The position numbers and the translations under genes were made by a program. A stretch of DNA of 8,065 nucleotides from Acidithiobacillus montserratensis (lineage in GTDB: Bacteria; Pseudomonadota; Gammaproteobacteria; Acidithiobacillales; Acidithiobacillaceae). The notes under the pieces were generated by a model, which was not told the DNA's origin, did not search any database, and saw nothing but the letters and a program-made list of their open reading frames with translations. Of the stretch, positions 1 through 6,331 are shown one piece after another (positions within the stretch are counted from its first letter, which is position 1; each line of letters begins with the position of its first letter). Location: assembly GCF_018853465.1 (NCBI RefSeq), contig NZ_JABBOU010000034.1, positions 1 through 8,065 of the forward strand, written 5' to 3'.

Positions 1-623
1 GCCAGACTGGCCGCAGCCGCTGCATCCAGCAACAAGGCATCGGCCTCCGCGAGGGCGGCAGGAGATTCGCGCAACGGACCCGCCGGCAGGCAGTGGCCGT
101 TTCCCAGGGGTTGAGCTCCGGACATGACCAGCAAACGCAAAGTCGGGCGCAGAGCAAGGTGCTGGAAACCATCATCCAGCAAGGCCAGATCAAAGCCCTC
201 TGCGGCGGCTGCCGCAATGGCCCGGTGACGATCAGGACAGATGAATACGGCCTGATCTGCTTGTGCTTGCGTCTGGAACTGCGCCAGTAATAGCGGTTCA
301 TCTCCAGCCTGCTGCGCTGAGTCGCCCGCCTGCACCCGATAGGGCCAATGGGGGGGCTGCGCCCCATAGCCGCGACTGATGATGGCTACCCGCCAGCCAG
401 CTGTATTCAACAGGCTGGCCAGCGCTGCGACCAGCGGCGTTTTACCACTACCGCCGACGCTGAGATTTCCCACCACAATGCTCGGGATGGTCGCTGGCCG
501 TCCATGAATATGCCGGCGCCGCCAGGCCGCTACGCTTCCCGTCAGAGCACCCAGGGGGCGTAAACTCGTGGCGAGCCAGCCGCCCTCCTGCCATTGTGCT
601 TCGAGGGTCCGGCGCAGGCTCAC
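1..623 (-). CDS. lpxK: Tetraacyldisaccharide 4'-kinase LpxK (partial, C-terminus outside window)
   Basis: LpxK phosphorylates the 4' position of the tetraacyl disaccharide-1-phosphate precursor of lipid A, using ATP at the cytoplasmic face of the inner membrane. About 207 residues are visible of a family length near 330. My own translation shows the family P-loop, [20 protein letters not shown], near residues 45-64. It is followed by [10 protein letters not shown], the LLDDGFQH motif (around 145) and a [14 protein letters not shown] segment, all in the order known for LpxK. The GTG start at 623-621 is chosen because it overlaps the TGA of the upstream WaaA-like gene as GTGA, a typical translational-coupling junction, and the protein then begins at the usual distance before the P-loop. 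No strong Shine-Dalgarno sequence precedes it, so it probably depends on translation of the upstream gene. It is the last visible gene of the leftward envelope operon. Confidence 0.95.
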   Translation of the reverse strand, partial: MSLRRTLEAQWQEGGWLATSLRPLGALTGSVAAWRRRHIHGRPATIPSIVVGNLSVGGSGKTPLVAALASLLNTAGWRVAIISRGYGAQPPHWPYRVQAGDSAQQAGDEPLLLAQFQTQAQADQAVFICPDRHRAIAAAAAEGFDLALLDDGFQHLALRPTLRLLVMSGAQPLGNGHCLPAGPLRESPAALAEADALLLDAAAAASL

Positions 624-1765
624 CAGTCAAAAACCCGCTGCAAAAACTCGGGAAGACGCTCCCCGGCCAGACGCCTTTCCTGCCAGAAAACCCGCCGCGT
701 CGCATCGCCGCGCTGCCGCGCTGTCATCACGTCGGCGGACAGTGCCTGCCAATGCGGCAACACTTGCGCCGGTTGATCCAGAACTTCCACTGCACCGGCG
801 TCCAGATGGCTGGCGGCATTCACGATCACGGCCGGATGCACACTCACCGGTCGTGAACCAGCATAAACCTGCCATTGCAAGGATGCGGATGCGGCCTGCA
901 GATGGATGGCCTGAGCAGCTGCCGCCAGGGCGGGATACCAGCGTTCTTCATCGACGGCCAGCAGCGACCCTGCGGGCAGGGGTTGGCGTTGCCAACGCGA
1001 TAGCAACGGCAGGTCTTGGGGTATTTCCTGCCCGCCCAAAAACAAAATACCCTGGCGCGACAAGGGCGATGCCGACCAGGCTTGTCGCCAGGCCTGCCAT
1101 TGCGCGCCGCTCAAGCCCTGGACCCACCAAAGTAATCCTGCTTCGGTACCACTGACCATGCTGCGAAAATTGGGATCCACCTGGGCGATGGTAAACAAGG
1201 TGGCAAAATCCACCGGTTCCTGCAGCAGCGGTGCGGCGATCTTACCCTGCCATAATTCCGCCTGTGCCGAGTCGCGGGGATACACGGCCTCGACCAGGGT
1301 TGGCCGGGAGCTTCCCGGATCGGCAGACATCAGAATGCTGGGGATTTTCCGGTTTGCCAGCGCTGCTGACAAAACTTTTCGCGGCGCACGACCCAATGCC
1401 AGATAACGCAGGGGACTGAGTTTATCGAGGGTACGCTCCACCGCCTGGGGATGATCACAGGGACCAAAGCCATAACCCAGACGCTCGATACCTTCGGTAT
1501 GCTGTTGCAGCATCTGTGGATATTCCTGCTCAAAGGTCATGACCATGCGCAGATCACGACGCTTTTCGGCAATGGCCCTGGCCAGTTCCACACCCAGCCG
1601 CTGCTCGTCGGCCGTACTGAAACTCTGCATCCAGAGAATCGGTCCCCGGTCACCCGGAGCCTTGATCCATCCCCAGCGGGCATTGGCCTGCCCCTGACGG
1701 CCTGCGCGCGCATCCTGCCAACTGGCCCAGCGTCCGCGCCACCATTGATTTTCGTAATAGCTCAT
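620..1765 (-). CDS. WaaA/KdtA-like (3-deoxy-D-manno-octulosonic acid transferase-like) protein, probably degenerate
   Basis: This 381-residue protein resembles the KDO-transferase (WaaA, GT30/GT-B) fold at low similarity. Residues 42-61 ([20 protein letters not shown]) match the WaaA segment with SVSVGE. Residues 70-79 match the strand before the TPTG region. Residues 100-112 ([13 protein letters not shown]) parallel the YLPYDLPDA region, and 135-146 ([12 protein letters not shown]) parallel the RGIP segment. The hallmark METELWPN motif reads ALGRAPRK here, the catalytic-base GE reads AD with E54 next to it, and the C-terminal GGHNPLE donor-binding motif is not recognisable. Unlike WaaA it has no N-terminal membrane anchor; instead it has a Trp/Arg-rich start. 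It begins at ATG 6 bases after the acyltransferase gene and overlaps lpxK by 4 bases. The position between a DUF374 gene and lpxK is where waaA sits in several alphaproteobacteria (recalled), which supports descent from WaaA. KDO transfer itself is doubtful. Confidence 0.7.
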   Translation of the reverse strand: MSYYENQWWRGRWASWQDARAGRQGQANARWGWIKAPGDRGPILWMQSFSTADEQRLGVELARAIAEKRRDLRMVMTFEQEYPQMLQQHTEGIERLGYGFGPCDHPQAVERTLDKLSPLRYLALGRAPRKVLSAALANRKIPSILMSADPGSSRPTLVEAVYPRDSAQAELWQGKIAAPLLQEPVDFATLFTIAQVDPNFRSMVSGTEAGLLWWVQGLSGAQWQAWRQAWSASPLSRQGILFLGGQEIPQDLPLLSRWQRQPLPAGSLLAVDEERWYPALAAAAQAIHLQAASASLQWQVYAGSRPVSVHPAVIVNAASHLDAGAVEVLDQPAQVLPHWQALSADVMTARQRGDATRRVFWQERRLAGERLPEFLQRVFDW

Positions 1766-1771
1766 AGAGGA

Positions 1772-2443
1772 CTACTCATACTGGCGACCCACCAACTTGT
1801 CCGCCTGTTTGCGTAAATCAATCATGGTCCTTTCCAATTGCTGCTGCAGTGTGGCCTGCATGACGGAATCTGCATCCCGGGGAATCTGCAGGGCTTCCCC
1901 CCAGGTCAGCACTATGCGCGAACCTGGATAGGGCAACAAAAAACCATCCCAGCTTGAAAAGCGTTTGGCCCGCCTGGCCGAATAGCTCACCGGAATAATC
2001 GGCAGACCGGAAATGCGGGCGAGATCTATGACTCCTTTTTGCAGAACCTCCCGGGGACCTCGGGGTCCATCCGGAGTAATGGCCAGGGTGCGCCCGCTCA
2101 GGGCCATCTTGAGCATCCCCCTGCCTCCCTTCACCGCACCACGCCGCGATGAGCCGCGCACGGCGGAATAGCCCCAGTAGGCGAGGGTCATGGCAATGAG
2201 TTCTCCATCCCGATGCTCACTGATGAGCACATGAATATCACGACCACCGACACGCCGATAGGCTTCGGTGATCATGACTCCGCGTCCATGCCAGAATGCA
2301 AGAATAAAGGGCTGTCCCGCTGCAATTTGTTGCCGCACCGGGGCGTCGCCCACCTCTTCCCAGCGCAGGGTCAGCGCTATTCCCTTGATCAGGAAAGCCG
2401 CCAGACGGGCCGCCAGACGCAGGGAACGGCCTTCGAGTCGCAC
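1772..2443 (-). CDS. DUF374 lysophospholipid acyltransferase family protein
   Basis: A 223-residue member of the LPLAT superfamily, DUF374 branch. Visible family motifs, in order, are FWHGR (50-54), LISEHRDGELIA (73-84), VRGSSRRGA (95-103), AITPDGPRGP (121-130) and GLPIIPVSY (146-154). The EHRDGE segment corresponds to the histidine/aspartate acyltransferase motif, and TPDGPRGP to the glycerol-phosphate-binding region of related acyltransferases. The N-terminal 25 residues (AARLAAFLIKGIALTL) are amphipathic to hydrophobic and probably tether the protein to the inner membrane. The likely role is acyl transfer in lipid A or phospholipid metabolism, inferred from the fold and the neighbouring lpxK; the substrate cannot be read from sequence. 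The start is GTG at 2443-2441, three bases after the exbD stop, with no clear Shine-Dalgarno, suggesting translational coupling to exbD. The length is normal for the family. Confidence 0.88.
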   Translation of the reverse strand: MRLEGRSLRLAARLAAFLIKGIALTLRWEEVGDAPVRQQIAAGQPFILAFWHGRGVMITEAYRRVGGRDIHVLISEHRDGELIAMTLAYWGYSAVRGSSRRGAVKGGRGMLKMALSGRTLAITPDGPRGPREVLQKGVIDLARISGLPIIPVSYSARRAKRFSSWDGFLLPYPGSRIVLTWGEALQIPRDADSVMQATLQQQLERTMIDLRKQADKLVGRQYE

Positions 2444-2446
2444 CGC

Positions 2447-2851
2447 TCAGCGATTACTCAAGGTGGCGAAACTGATCCGGGTCAGTCCAGCCTCCTGGGC
2501 GGCATCCAGCACATCAATCACATATTGCTGGGTAGTATTTTTGTCGGCACGCAACACGATCACCCGTTGCGGATCCTTGGCTGCCAGGGCTTTCAGGCGT
2601 CCCAGCAAAGCGGCCATGGGCACATGGACCTTATCCATCTGCACCTCTCCGCTGGCACTCAGATCAATGGTGATGGGGGTCTTGGGCAGGCCCGCAGCAG
2701 CCTGCTGGGCCTTGGGCAACTGCATGGAGAGATGGGATTGATGCTCAAAACTACTGGTCACCATAAAAAACAGGAGCAGCACCAGCACAATATCCACCAT
2801 GGACACGACATTGATATCCGGCTCTTCGCTGACACGCGGACGCAGATTCAT
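2447..2851 (-). CDS. exbD: Biopolymer transport protein ExbD/TolR family
   Basis: This 134-residue ExbD/TolR protein is the rotor or plug subunit of the proton-driven ExbB-ExbD motor. It has a short cytoplasmic N-terminus, one transmembrane helix (about 15-33, VVSMVDIVLVLLLFFMVTS) and a periplasmic domain. D20 occupies the place of the essential membrane aspartate (D25 of E. coli ExbD, D23 of TolR). The C-terminal RVIVLRADKNTTQQYVIDVL segment (96-115) is the family's conserved strand-helix. The usual INVTP/INLIP proline before the helix is serine here (INVVSMVD). Its ATG overlaps the exbB stop as ATGA, and a GGAGG lies 9 bases upstream. ExbD rather than TolR is preferred because no tolA, tolB or pal is nearby, but the two cannot be firmly separated. 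No TonB is seen in the window. Confidence 0.92.
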   Translation of the reverse strand: MNLRPRVSEEPDINVVSMVDIVLVLLLFFMVTSSFEHQSHLSMQLPKAQQAAAGLPKTPITIDLSASGEVQMDKVHVPMAALLGRLKALAAKDPQRVIVLRADKNTTQQYVIDVLDAAQEAGLTRISFATLSNR

Positions 2852-3468
2852 CTTCCCGATCCTCCGGAAAGCGTATTCACCACTTTCAGGGCTTCCTTTT
2901 CGATGGCCAGCACCAGACCATCCACCTGCCCCTTGAAATAACGATAAAACATCAGGCTGGGTATGGCGACAATCAGGCCACTGGCGGTGGTAATCAGGGC
3001 TTCGGCAATACCACTGGCCAAAGCCTTGGGGTCGCCGGCTCCCACCATCCCGATGGCTGCAAAGGCATGCATGATCCCGAACACCGTCCCCAGCAACCCC
3101 AGCAGGGGCGAGACTCCGGCAATACTGCCGAGGAAGTTCAGAAAACGATCCAGATGCGCCACCTCATGACGGCCACTTTCTTCCACGGATTCCTTGATGA
3201 CATCCCGGGGCTGACCGGCCTGCTGCAAGGCCACCAGCATCAGTCGCGCCAGAGGGGTATCATTTTCGTAAAGCAGCTTGACCGCCTGCTGGACTTTTCC
3301 GGCCTCGACCAGATCAGTGACCCGGGGAGCCAGATCCCGGGGCGCAATACGGGCCTTGCGCAGCACCCAGAAACGGTTGCCAATAATCGCCAGAGCGATG
3401 ACGGCCAGGAGAATCAGAAGGGGGAGGACAAAACCACCCAGTTTAAATAACTGCAGCAACTCCTGCAC
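2848..3468 (-). CDS. exbB: MotA/TolQ/ExbB proton channel family protein
   Basis: This 206-residue inner-membrane protein forms the pentameric proton channel around ExbD. Three transmembrane segments are visible: about 12-33 (FVLPLLILLAVIALAIIG), 108-136 (with the family signature IAGVSPLLGLLGTVFGIMHAF at 117-135) and 152-176 (GIAEALITTASGLIVAIPSL). T128, E156 and T161 match T148, E176 and T181 of E. coli ExbB by spacing and context; these line the proton path. A cytoplasmic loop of about 75 residues separates TM1 and TM2. The start is GTG at 3468-3466 with GGAGG four bases upstream. An ATG two bases earlier (3470-3468) is out of frame. It is the first gene after an 89-base gap downstream of comEC, with a promoter candidate in the gap, and it overlaps exbD by 4 bases. 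Confidence 0.93.
   Translation of the reverse strand: MQELLQLFKLGGFVLPLLILLAVIALAIIGNRFWVLRKARIAPRDLAPRVTDLVEAGKVQQAVKLLYENDTPLARLMLVALQQAGQPRDVIKESVEESGRHEVAHLDRFLNFLGSIAGVSPLLGLLGTVFGIMHAFAAIGMVGAGDPKALASGIAEALITTASGLIVAIPSLMFYRYFKGQVDGLVLAIEKEALKVVNTLSGGSGR
2861..2865 (-). promoter_or_regulatory. Shine-Dalgarno site of exbD
   Basis: GGAGG nine bases before the exbD ATG, lying within the last codons of exbB. It explains efficient initiation at the ATGA junction. Confidence 0.6.
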
Positions 3469-3472
3469 ATCG

Positions 3473-3477
3473 CCTCC
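3473..3477 (-). promoter_or_regulatory. Shine-Dalgarno site of exbB
   Basis: GGAGG on the minus strand, separated by CGAT from the GTG start of exbB. The spacing of four bases is short. It supports GTG at 3468 over any later start and argues against the out-of-frame ATG that would be only two bases away. Confidence 0.6.
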
Positions 3478-3505
3478 AGCTTTCTATAAAATTGGACGAA
3501 GCAGG

Positions 3506-3514
3506 AATATAGCA
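3506..3514 (-). promoter_or_regulatory. Candidate extended -10 promoter for the exbB-exbD-lpxK operon
   Basis: The 89-base gap 3469-3557 between comEC and exbB contains, on the minus strand, TGCTATATT: an extended -10 (TGn) followed by TATATT, a five-of-six match to TATAAT. No good -35 is seen at 17 bases, which is usual for extended -10 promoters. Transcription would begin near 3499, about 30 bases before the GTG of exbB. The same gap has no T-tract terminator, so read-through from comEC is also possible. Confidence 0.4.
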
Positions 3515-3557
3515 CAAGAGCCGAAAAACGGCAGCGCGATAAAACGAATCAAAAGGT

Positions 3558-5771
3558 TCAATCCCGGACCTGCCAGTAGGCTGGCGATAAAACAGCTGCA
3601 GAGCGAAAATGTCCGTTTTGCCATACCCAGACTCCAGCGGGAATCTTCCCTGCGTAATGAATGACCGCATGGGGCATGCGGCTGGCCAGCAATTTCCGCT
3701 CTTCCTCAGCCAGGCTGTCAGGGGCCAATACCAGCTGTACCCGCTGCAAGGTGCTCGACCGGGTGCTAGCCAGCCGCTGTAGAGTATTGACATCCATATC
3801 GCCGAGAATCAACAAATCCGGCCCCTTCCCCCACAATAGTATGCAGGGCTGGACGGTCTTGCCGAGATCCACAAAAACGCTGCCAGCCAGTGCATGACCG
3901 GCCCCACCGCGACAGACGCCCAGAGGGTCGGGACTTTGCGGATAGTGACGGGCACCCACCGGTCCCCACTGCTGCCCTGCCGCCGGGATGGGTAAAGGCG
4001 TGGAAGTATCCGTTCGCACCCAGTCCGAAACTTTGTCGAGTCCCTTCTTCTGCAGCACGGCGGCCAAGGCCTGACCCGCTTCACGACGGGCTCCGGCTTT
4101 CCAGAGGTTGGCCGTCCAGATTCCGCTATGCTGTTTTTTTTGCCAGAAGAGGACCATTCCGGACTGCGCCGATAAATCGTGCAGCTCAAAATCCGAGCCC
4201 CCCGCCGCCGGCACCAACAAAGGCAGCAGTCCGAGAAAGGCCAGGGATCGACCCGGCCAACCTGACGGCAAGAAGAAAATGCTCAGACCAAGGGCGGCGG
4301 CCAGTACCGCCCAGATCCGCTCCGTACCTGTATGTAGCTGCGCATAAGGGATCTCCAGCAAGACTTTGAGAAGCGCGGTAATCCCGTCCATTTGCAAGGC
4401 AACCACGCGAAACAGCACGCGACTGAGCAACTCCAGATCGAGCAGGGCAAGCAGGGTACCCAGCAAGGCCACAGGTACCGCCAGCATTTCCACCAGGGGG
4501 ATGACCAGGATATTCGCGAGGGGGGAAACCAGGGAGATTTGCCCGAACAAAGCCGCGAGAAGCGGCAGGAGCGCAATAAACACCGCCCACTGACTCCGCA
4601 GCAAGGTACGCCAACCGCCCGCGCCGTAACCGACCGCTATCAATGCCGCCACCGCTCCCAGTGATAGCCAAAACCCGACATCCACCATGGCCCCGGGGTT
4701 GAACAGCACAATCAGCAGTCCCGCCAGAGCCAGTCCCTGCCAGGCGCGGTGGGAGCGTCCCAGCAGCCAGGACACTGCGGCGGCAGTAATCATCCAGGCC
4801 GCCCGCTCTCCGGGAATCTGCATACCAGCAAAACTGGCGTAAAACCAGGCTGCCGGGATACTGGCCAGCACCCCGGCGGTTTGTGCTGGCCAGCGCATCA
4901 CCAGCCAGGGCACCCGTCGCCAGAGCCATTGCAGCAACCAGCCGAACAGACCCGCCACTACGGCCACATGGGAGCCGGAAATGACCAGTAGATGGGCGGT
5001 ACCTGTATCCCGATAAACATTCCAGATTTCCGGAGAAAGCTGATTACCCACCCCCACACTGAGGGCCTGAACAAAGCCTGCGGATTCCCGGTCCAGGGCC
5101 ATATTGGTCGCCTGCAAAACCGCCTGCCGGGCCTTCGCAATGTGATCGCCGAGACTCCAGAATGATGGGGCCAGTAAACGCGCGTTTTCAATACGCGCCA
5201 CCCCGCCGATGCCTGCCCAGAAACGCTGCCGGGCGAGATCCGTAAAAGGGCTGCCGGGCAAGCTGCTCAATGCTTCGCTGCGTAGTTGCAGATGCCAGCG
5301 TTGCCCGACCACAGGTAGTTCAGGGAGGGATCCATGCACCTGCAAAATGGCCGGACGGGCCCCACCGGGAGCATGCTTCAGCCAATGTTCGGGAGCCAAC
5401 TGAAAGCGGTATTCCCGCCCGCCCAGCTGGGGAATAGAGACTATTCGTCCTTCCACCGTAAAATTCCGGGCTAATGGCCAATGAACGGCCAGACGCAGTT
5501 CCGCCTGCCAGATTCCCCAGGAAAAAGCAGCCGTCGTCAGCACCATGAGCAGAGCTGGTCGCCATTTCCAGACCAGCGGTAACCACATGAAGGTAAGAGA
5601 CAGCGGAATCCACAGGGGCGGTAACTGCCGGAAACAGTGAAACAGCCCCATTCCCAAGCCCACCGCCAGGACGACCAGCGGCAGGGAGGGCCAGGATTTG
5701 GTTCCAGGCCAGAGCTTGGCTACACTAGGGCGAATATTGTTGTGGAAATATCCCATTGCGCCTACCCGCAT
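3558..5771 (-). CDS. comEC: ComEC/Rec2 family DNA internalization protein with degenerate C-terminal domain
   Basis: This 737-residue polytopic protein is the inner-membrane channel that passes single-stranded DNA during natural transformation. Domain order is normal: N-terminal helices (about 30-90), a DUF4131/OB-like region with VEGRIVSIPQLGGREYRFQL (106-125), the Competence domain (about 235-510) with the signature TGTAHLLVISGSHVAVVAG (256-274; usual SGLH is SGSH), FNPGAMVDVGFWLSLGAVAAL (357-377) and NILVIPLVEMLAVP (420-433), then a metallo-beta-lactamase-like region (about 525-737). In that last region the HPHADH-type metal motif is absent: the aligned stretch reads VRTDTSTP (585-592). 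The PHHGS-type motif is also gone (LAPDSLAEE, 682-690), and only LLILGDMD (653-660) remains recognisable. ATG 5771 is preferred because GGGAAGG lies 7 bases upstream; M6 (5756) is an alternative preceded by GGTAGG. It is the first gene of the leftward block and starts inside the divergent DUF2062 gene. Confidence 0.93.
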   Translation of the reverse strand: MRVGAMGYFHNNIRPSVAKLWPGTKSWPSLPLVVLAVGLGMGLFHCFRQLPPLWIPLSLTFMWLPLVWKWRPALLMVLTTAAFSWGIWQAELRLAVHWPLARNFTVEGRIVSIPQLGGREYRFQLAPEHWLKHAPGGARPAILQVHGSLPELPVVGQRWHLQLRSEALSSLPGSPFTDLARQRFWAGIGGVARIENARLLAPSFWSLGDHIAKARQAVLQATNMALDRESAGFVQALSVGVGNQLSPEIWNVYRDTGTAHLLVISGSHVAVVAGLFGWLLQWLWRRVPWLVMRWPAQTAGVLASIPAAWFYASFAGMQIPGERAAWMITAAAVSWLLGRSHRAWQGLALAGLLIVLFNPGAMVDVGFWLSLGAVAALIAVGYGAGGWRTLLRSQWAVFIALLPLLAALFGQISLVSPLANILVIPLVEMLAVPVALLGTLLALLDLELLSRVLFRVVALQMDGITALLKVLLEIPYAQLHTGTERIWAVLAAALGLSIFFLPSGWPGRSLAFLGLLPLLVPAAGGSDFELHDLSAQSGMVLFWQKKQHSGIWTANLWKAGARREAGQALAAVLQKKGLDKVSDWVRTDTSTPLPIPAAGQQWGPVGARHYPQSPDPLGVCRGGAGHALAGSVFVDLGKTVQPCILLWGKGPDLLILGDMDVNTLQRLASTRSSTLQRVQLVLAPDSLAEEERKLLASRMPHAVIHYAGKIPAGVWVWQNGHFRSAAVLSPAYWQVRD
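5698..5726 (+). promoter_or_regulatory. Candidate sigma70 promoter for the DUF2062 gene, inside comEC
   Basis: TTGGTT (5698-5703), a 17-base spacer and TACACT (5721-5726) lie upstream of the TTG start at 5756. The -10 keeps the key T, A and final T; the -35 matches only TTG. Transcription would start near 5733, giving a leader of about 23 bases. The whole site falls inside the first 25 codons of comEC on the opposite strand. This is a pattern match only. Confidence 0.3.
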
Positions 5772-6325
5772 TTGTCCGCCTTCCCACTCGCGAGGAAATC
5801 CTCAAAAAGCGTCCTCTTGGGCGTTTTACCCATTATCTGGCGCGCCCGGTGCTCTGGCATCCGCACCGCCACAGCGTTGCCCGGGCGGCCGCCATCGGCA
5901 CGTTTATCGGCAGTCTGCCATTTTTTGGGCATTTACTCAGCATCACCTTGCTCTGCCTCTGGCGGAGAGCCTACATTCCCATCGGGTTGATCATGCCCTG
6001 GGTGGTCACGGGACCTTTAACCATCATACCGTTTTTCTTTGCGTCCTATGAATTGGGTTTCTGGTTGCTCAGCCAATTGGGGATTGCCCCGGCCATCACC
6101 ATTCATTACGAAGATATCCATGAAATATTTCACGGAGATATCAGCTTGTTAGCGATGGGGGACCGGCTTTGGCATGCCTATCTGGTAACCTGGATAGGTA
6201 GCCTGATCTTAGGTGCCGCCCTCACCCTGATGGTTTACTTCGGCATCATGCAGGGCTGGCGTATCTGGGTCATCTGGCGTCTGCACCGCCGTCGCCTGCG
6301 TCAGGCCAGGGCGCACCAGGCCTGA
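5756..6325 (+). CDS. DUF2062 domain-containing inner-membrane protein
   Basis: This 189-residue membrane protein of the DUF2062 family has no established biochemical function. The basic N-terminus with REEILKKRPLGRF (12-24) and LARPVLWHPHRHSVARAAAIGTFIG (28-52) is the family's usual opening, followed by a hydrophobic pair (about 43-69 and 74-100) containing MPWVVTGPLTIIPFFFASYELG, the place of the family's PxNP-T-GPlY motif. A last transmembrane helix (140-165) and an Arg-rich tail (RLHRRRLRQARAHQA) suggest a cytoplasmic C-terminus. The start is TTG at 5756: an in-frame stop lies at 5726-5728, and no ATG or GTG lies between that stop and the family homology. The 5' end overlaps comEC by 16 bases and the 3' end faces lolD across six bases. 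It is the only plus-strand gene in the window. Confidence 0.85.
   Translation: MRLPAFVRLPTREEILKKRPLGRFTHYLARPVLWHPHRHSVARAAAIGTFIGSLPFFGHLLSITLLCLWRRAYIPIGLIMPWVVTGPLTIIPFFFASYELGFWLLSQLGIAPAITIHYEDIHEIFHGDISLLAMGDRLWHAYLVTWIGSLILGAALTLMVYFGIMQGWRIWVIWRLHRRRLRQARAHQA
5832..5860 (-). promoter_or_regulatory. Candidate sigma70 promoter for comEC, inside the DUF2062 gene
   Basis: On the minus strand ATGCCA (5860-5855, four of six matches to TTGACA), a 17-base spacer and GATAAT (5837-5832, five of six matches to TATAAT) precede comEC. Transcription would start near 5825, about 54 bases before ATG 5771. The site lies within codons 26-35 of the DUF2062 gene. Confidence 0.38.
6301..6325. repeat. 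Perfect 7-bp inverted repeat at the convergent DUF2062/lolD junction
   Basis: TCAGGCC (6301-6307) and GGCCTGA (6319-6325) are perfect complements with an 11-base loop. The right arm ends exactly on the TGA of the DUF2062 gene. The two convergent genes are only six bases apart, so this is the only structure that could slow both polymerases. Neither side has a T-tract, so a strong intrinsic terminator is unlikely. Confidence 0.4.
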
Positions 6326-6331
6326 ATCAAC

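Noticed and set aside
568..1155. Plus-strand open frame (195 codons) opposite the WaaA-like gene
   Set aside because: The product is dominated by Arg, Ala and Pro with no domain, and it lies antisense to a coupled operon gene, as expected for a shadow frame.
2213..2941. Long plus-strand open frame (242 codons) opposite the DUF374 gene, exbD and exbB
   Set aside because: It is Gln/His-rich low-similarity sequence antisense to three well-supported genes and spans their boundaries. It matches no family I recognise and is a by-product of GC-rich codon use.
3520..3532. GCCG-AAAAA-CGGC hairpin after comEC as a terminator
   Set aside because: The stem is only four base pairs and no T-tract follows in the comEC direction.
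4186..4929. Minus-strand alternative frame (247 codons) inside comEC
   Set aside because: It overlaps the Competence domain of comEC, whose motifs are clear in the other frame. The Gly/Ala/Arg composition is typical of a shifted frame in GC-rich DNA.
5787..5803. Short palindromes CTCGCGAG and GAGGAAATCCTC upstream of comEC as an operator
   Set aside because: They lie within DUF2062 codons, are very short and have no second copy, so there is no support for a regulator site.
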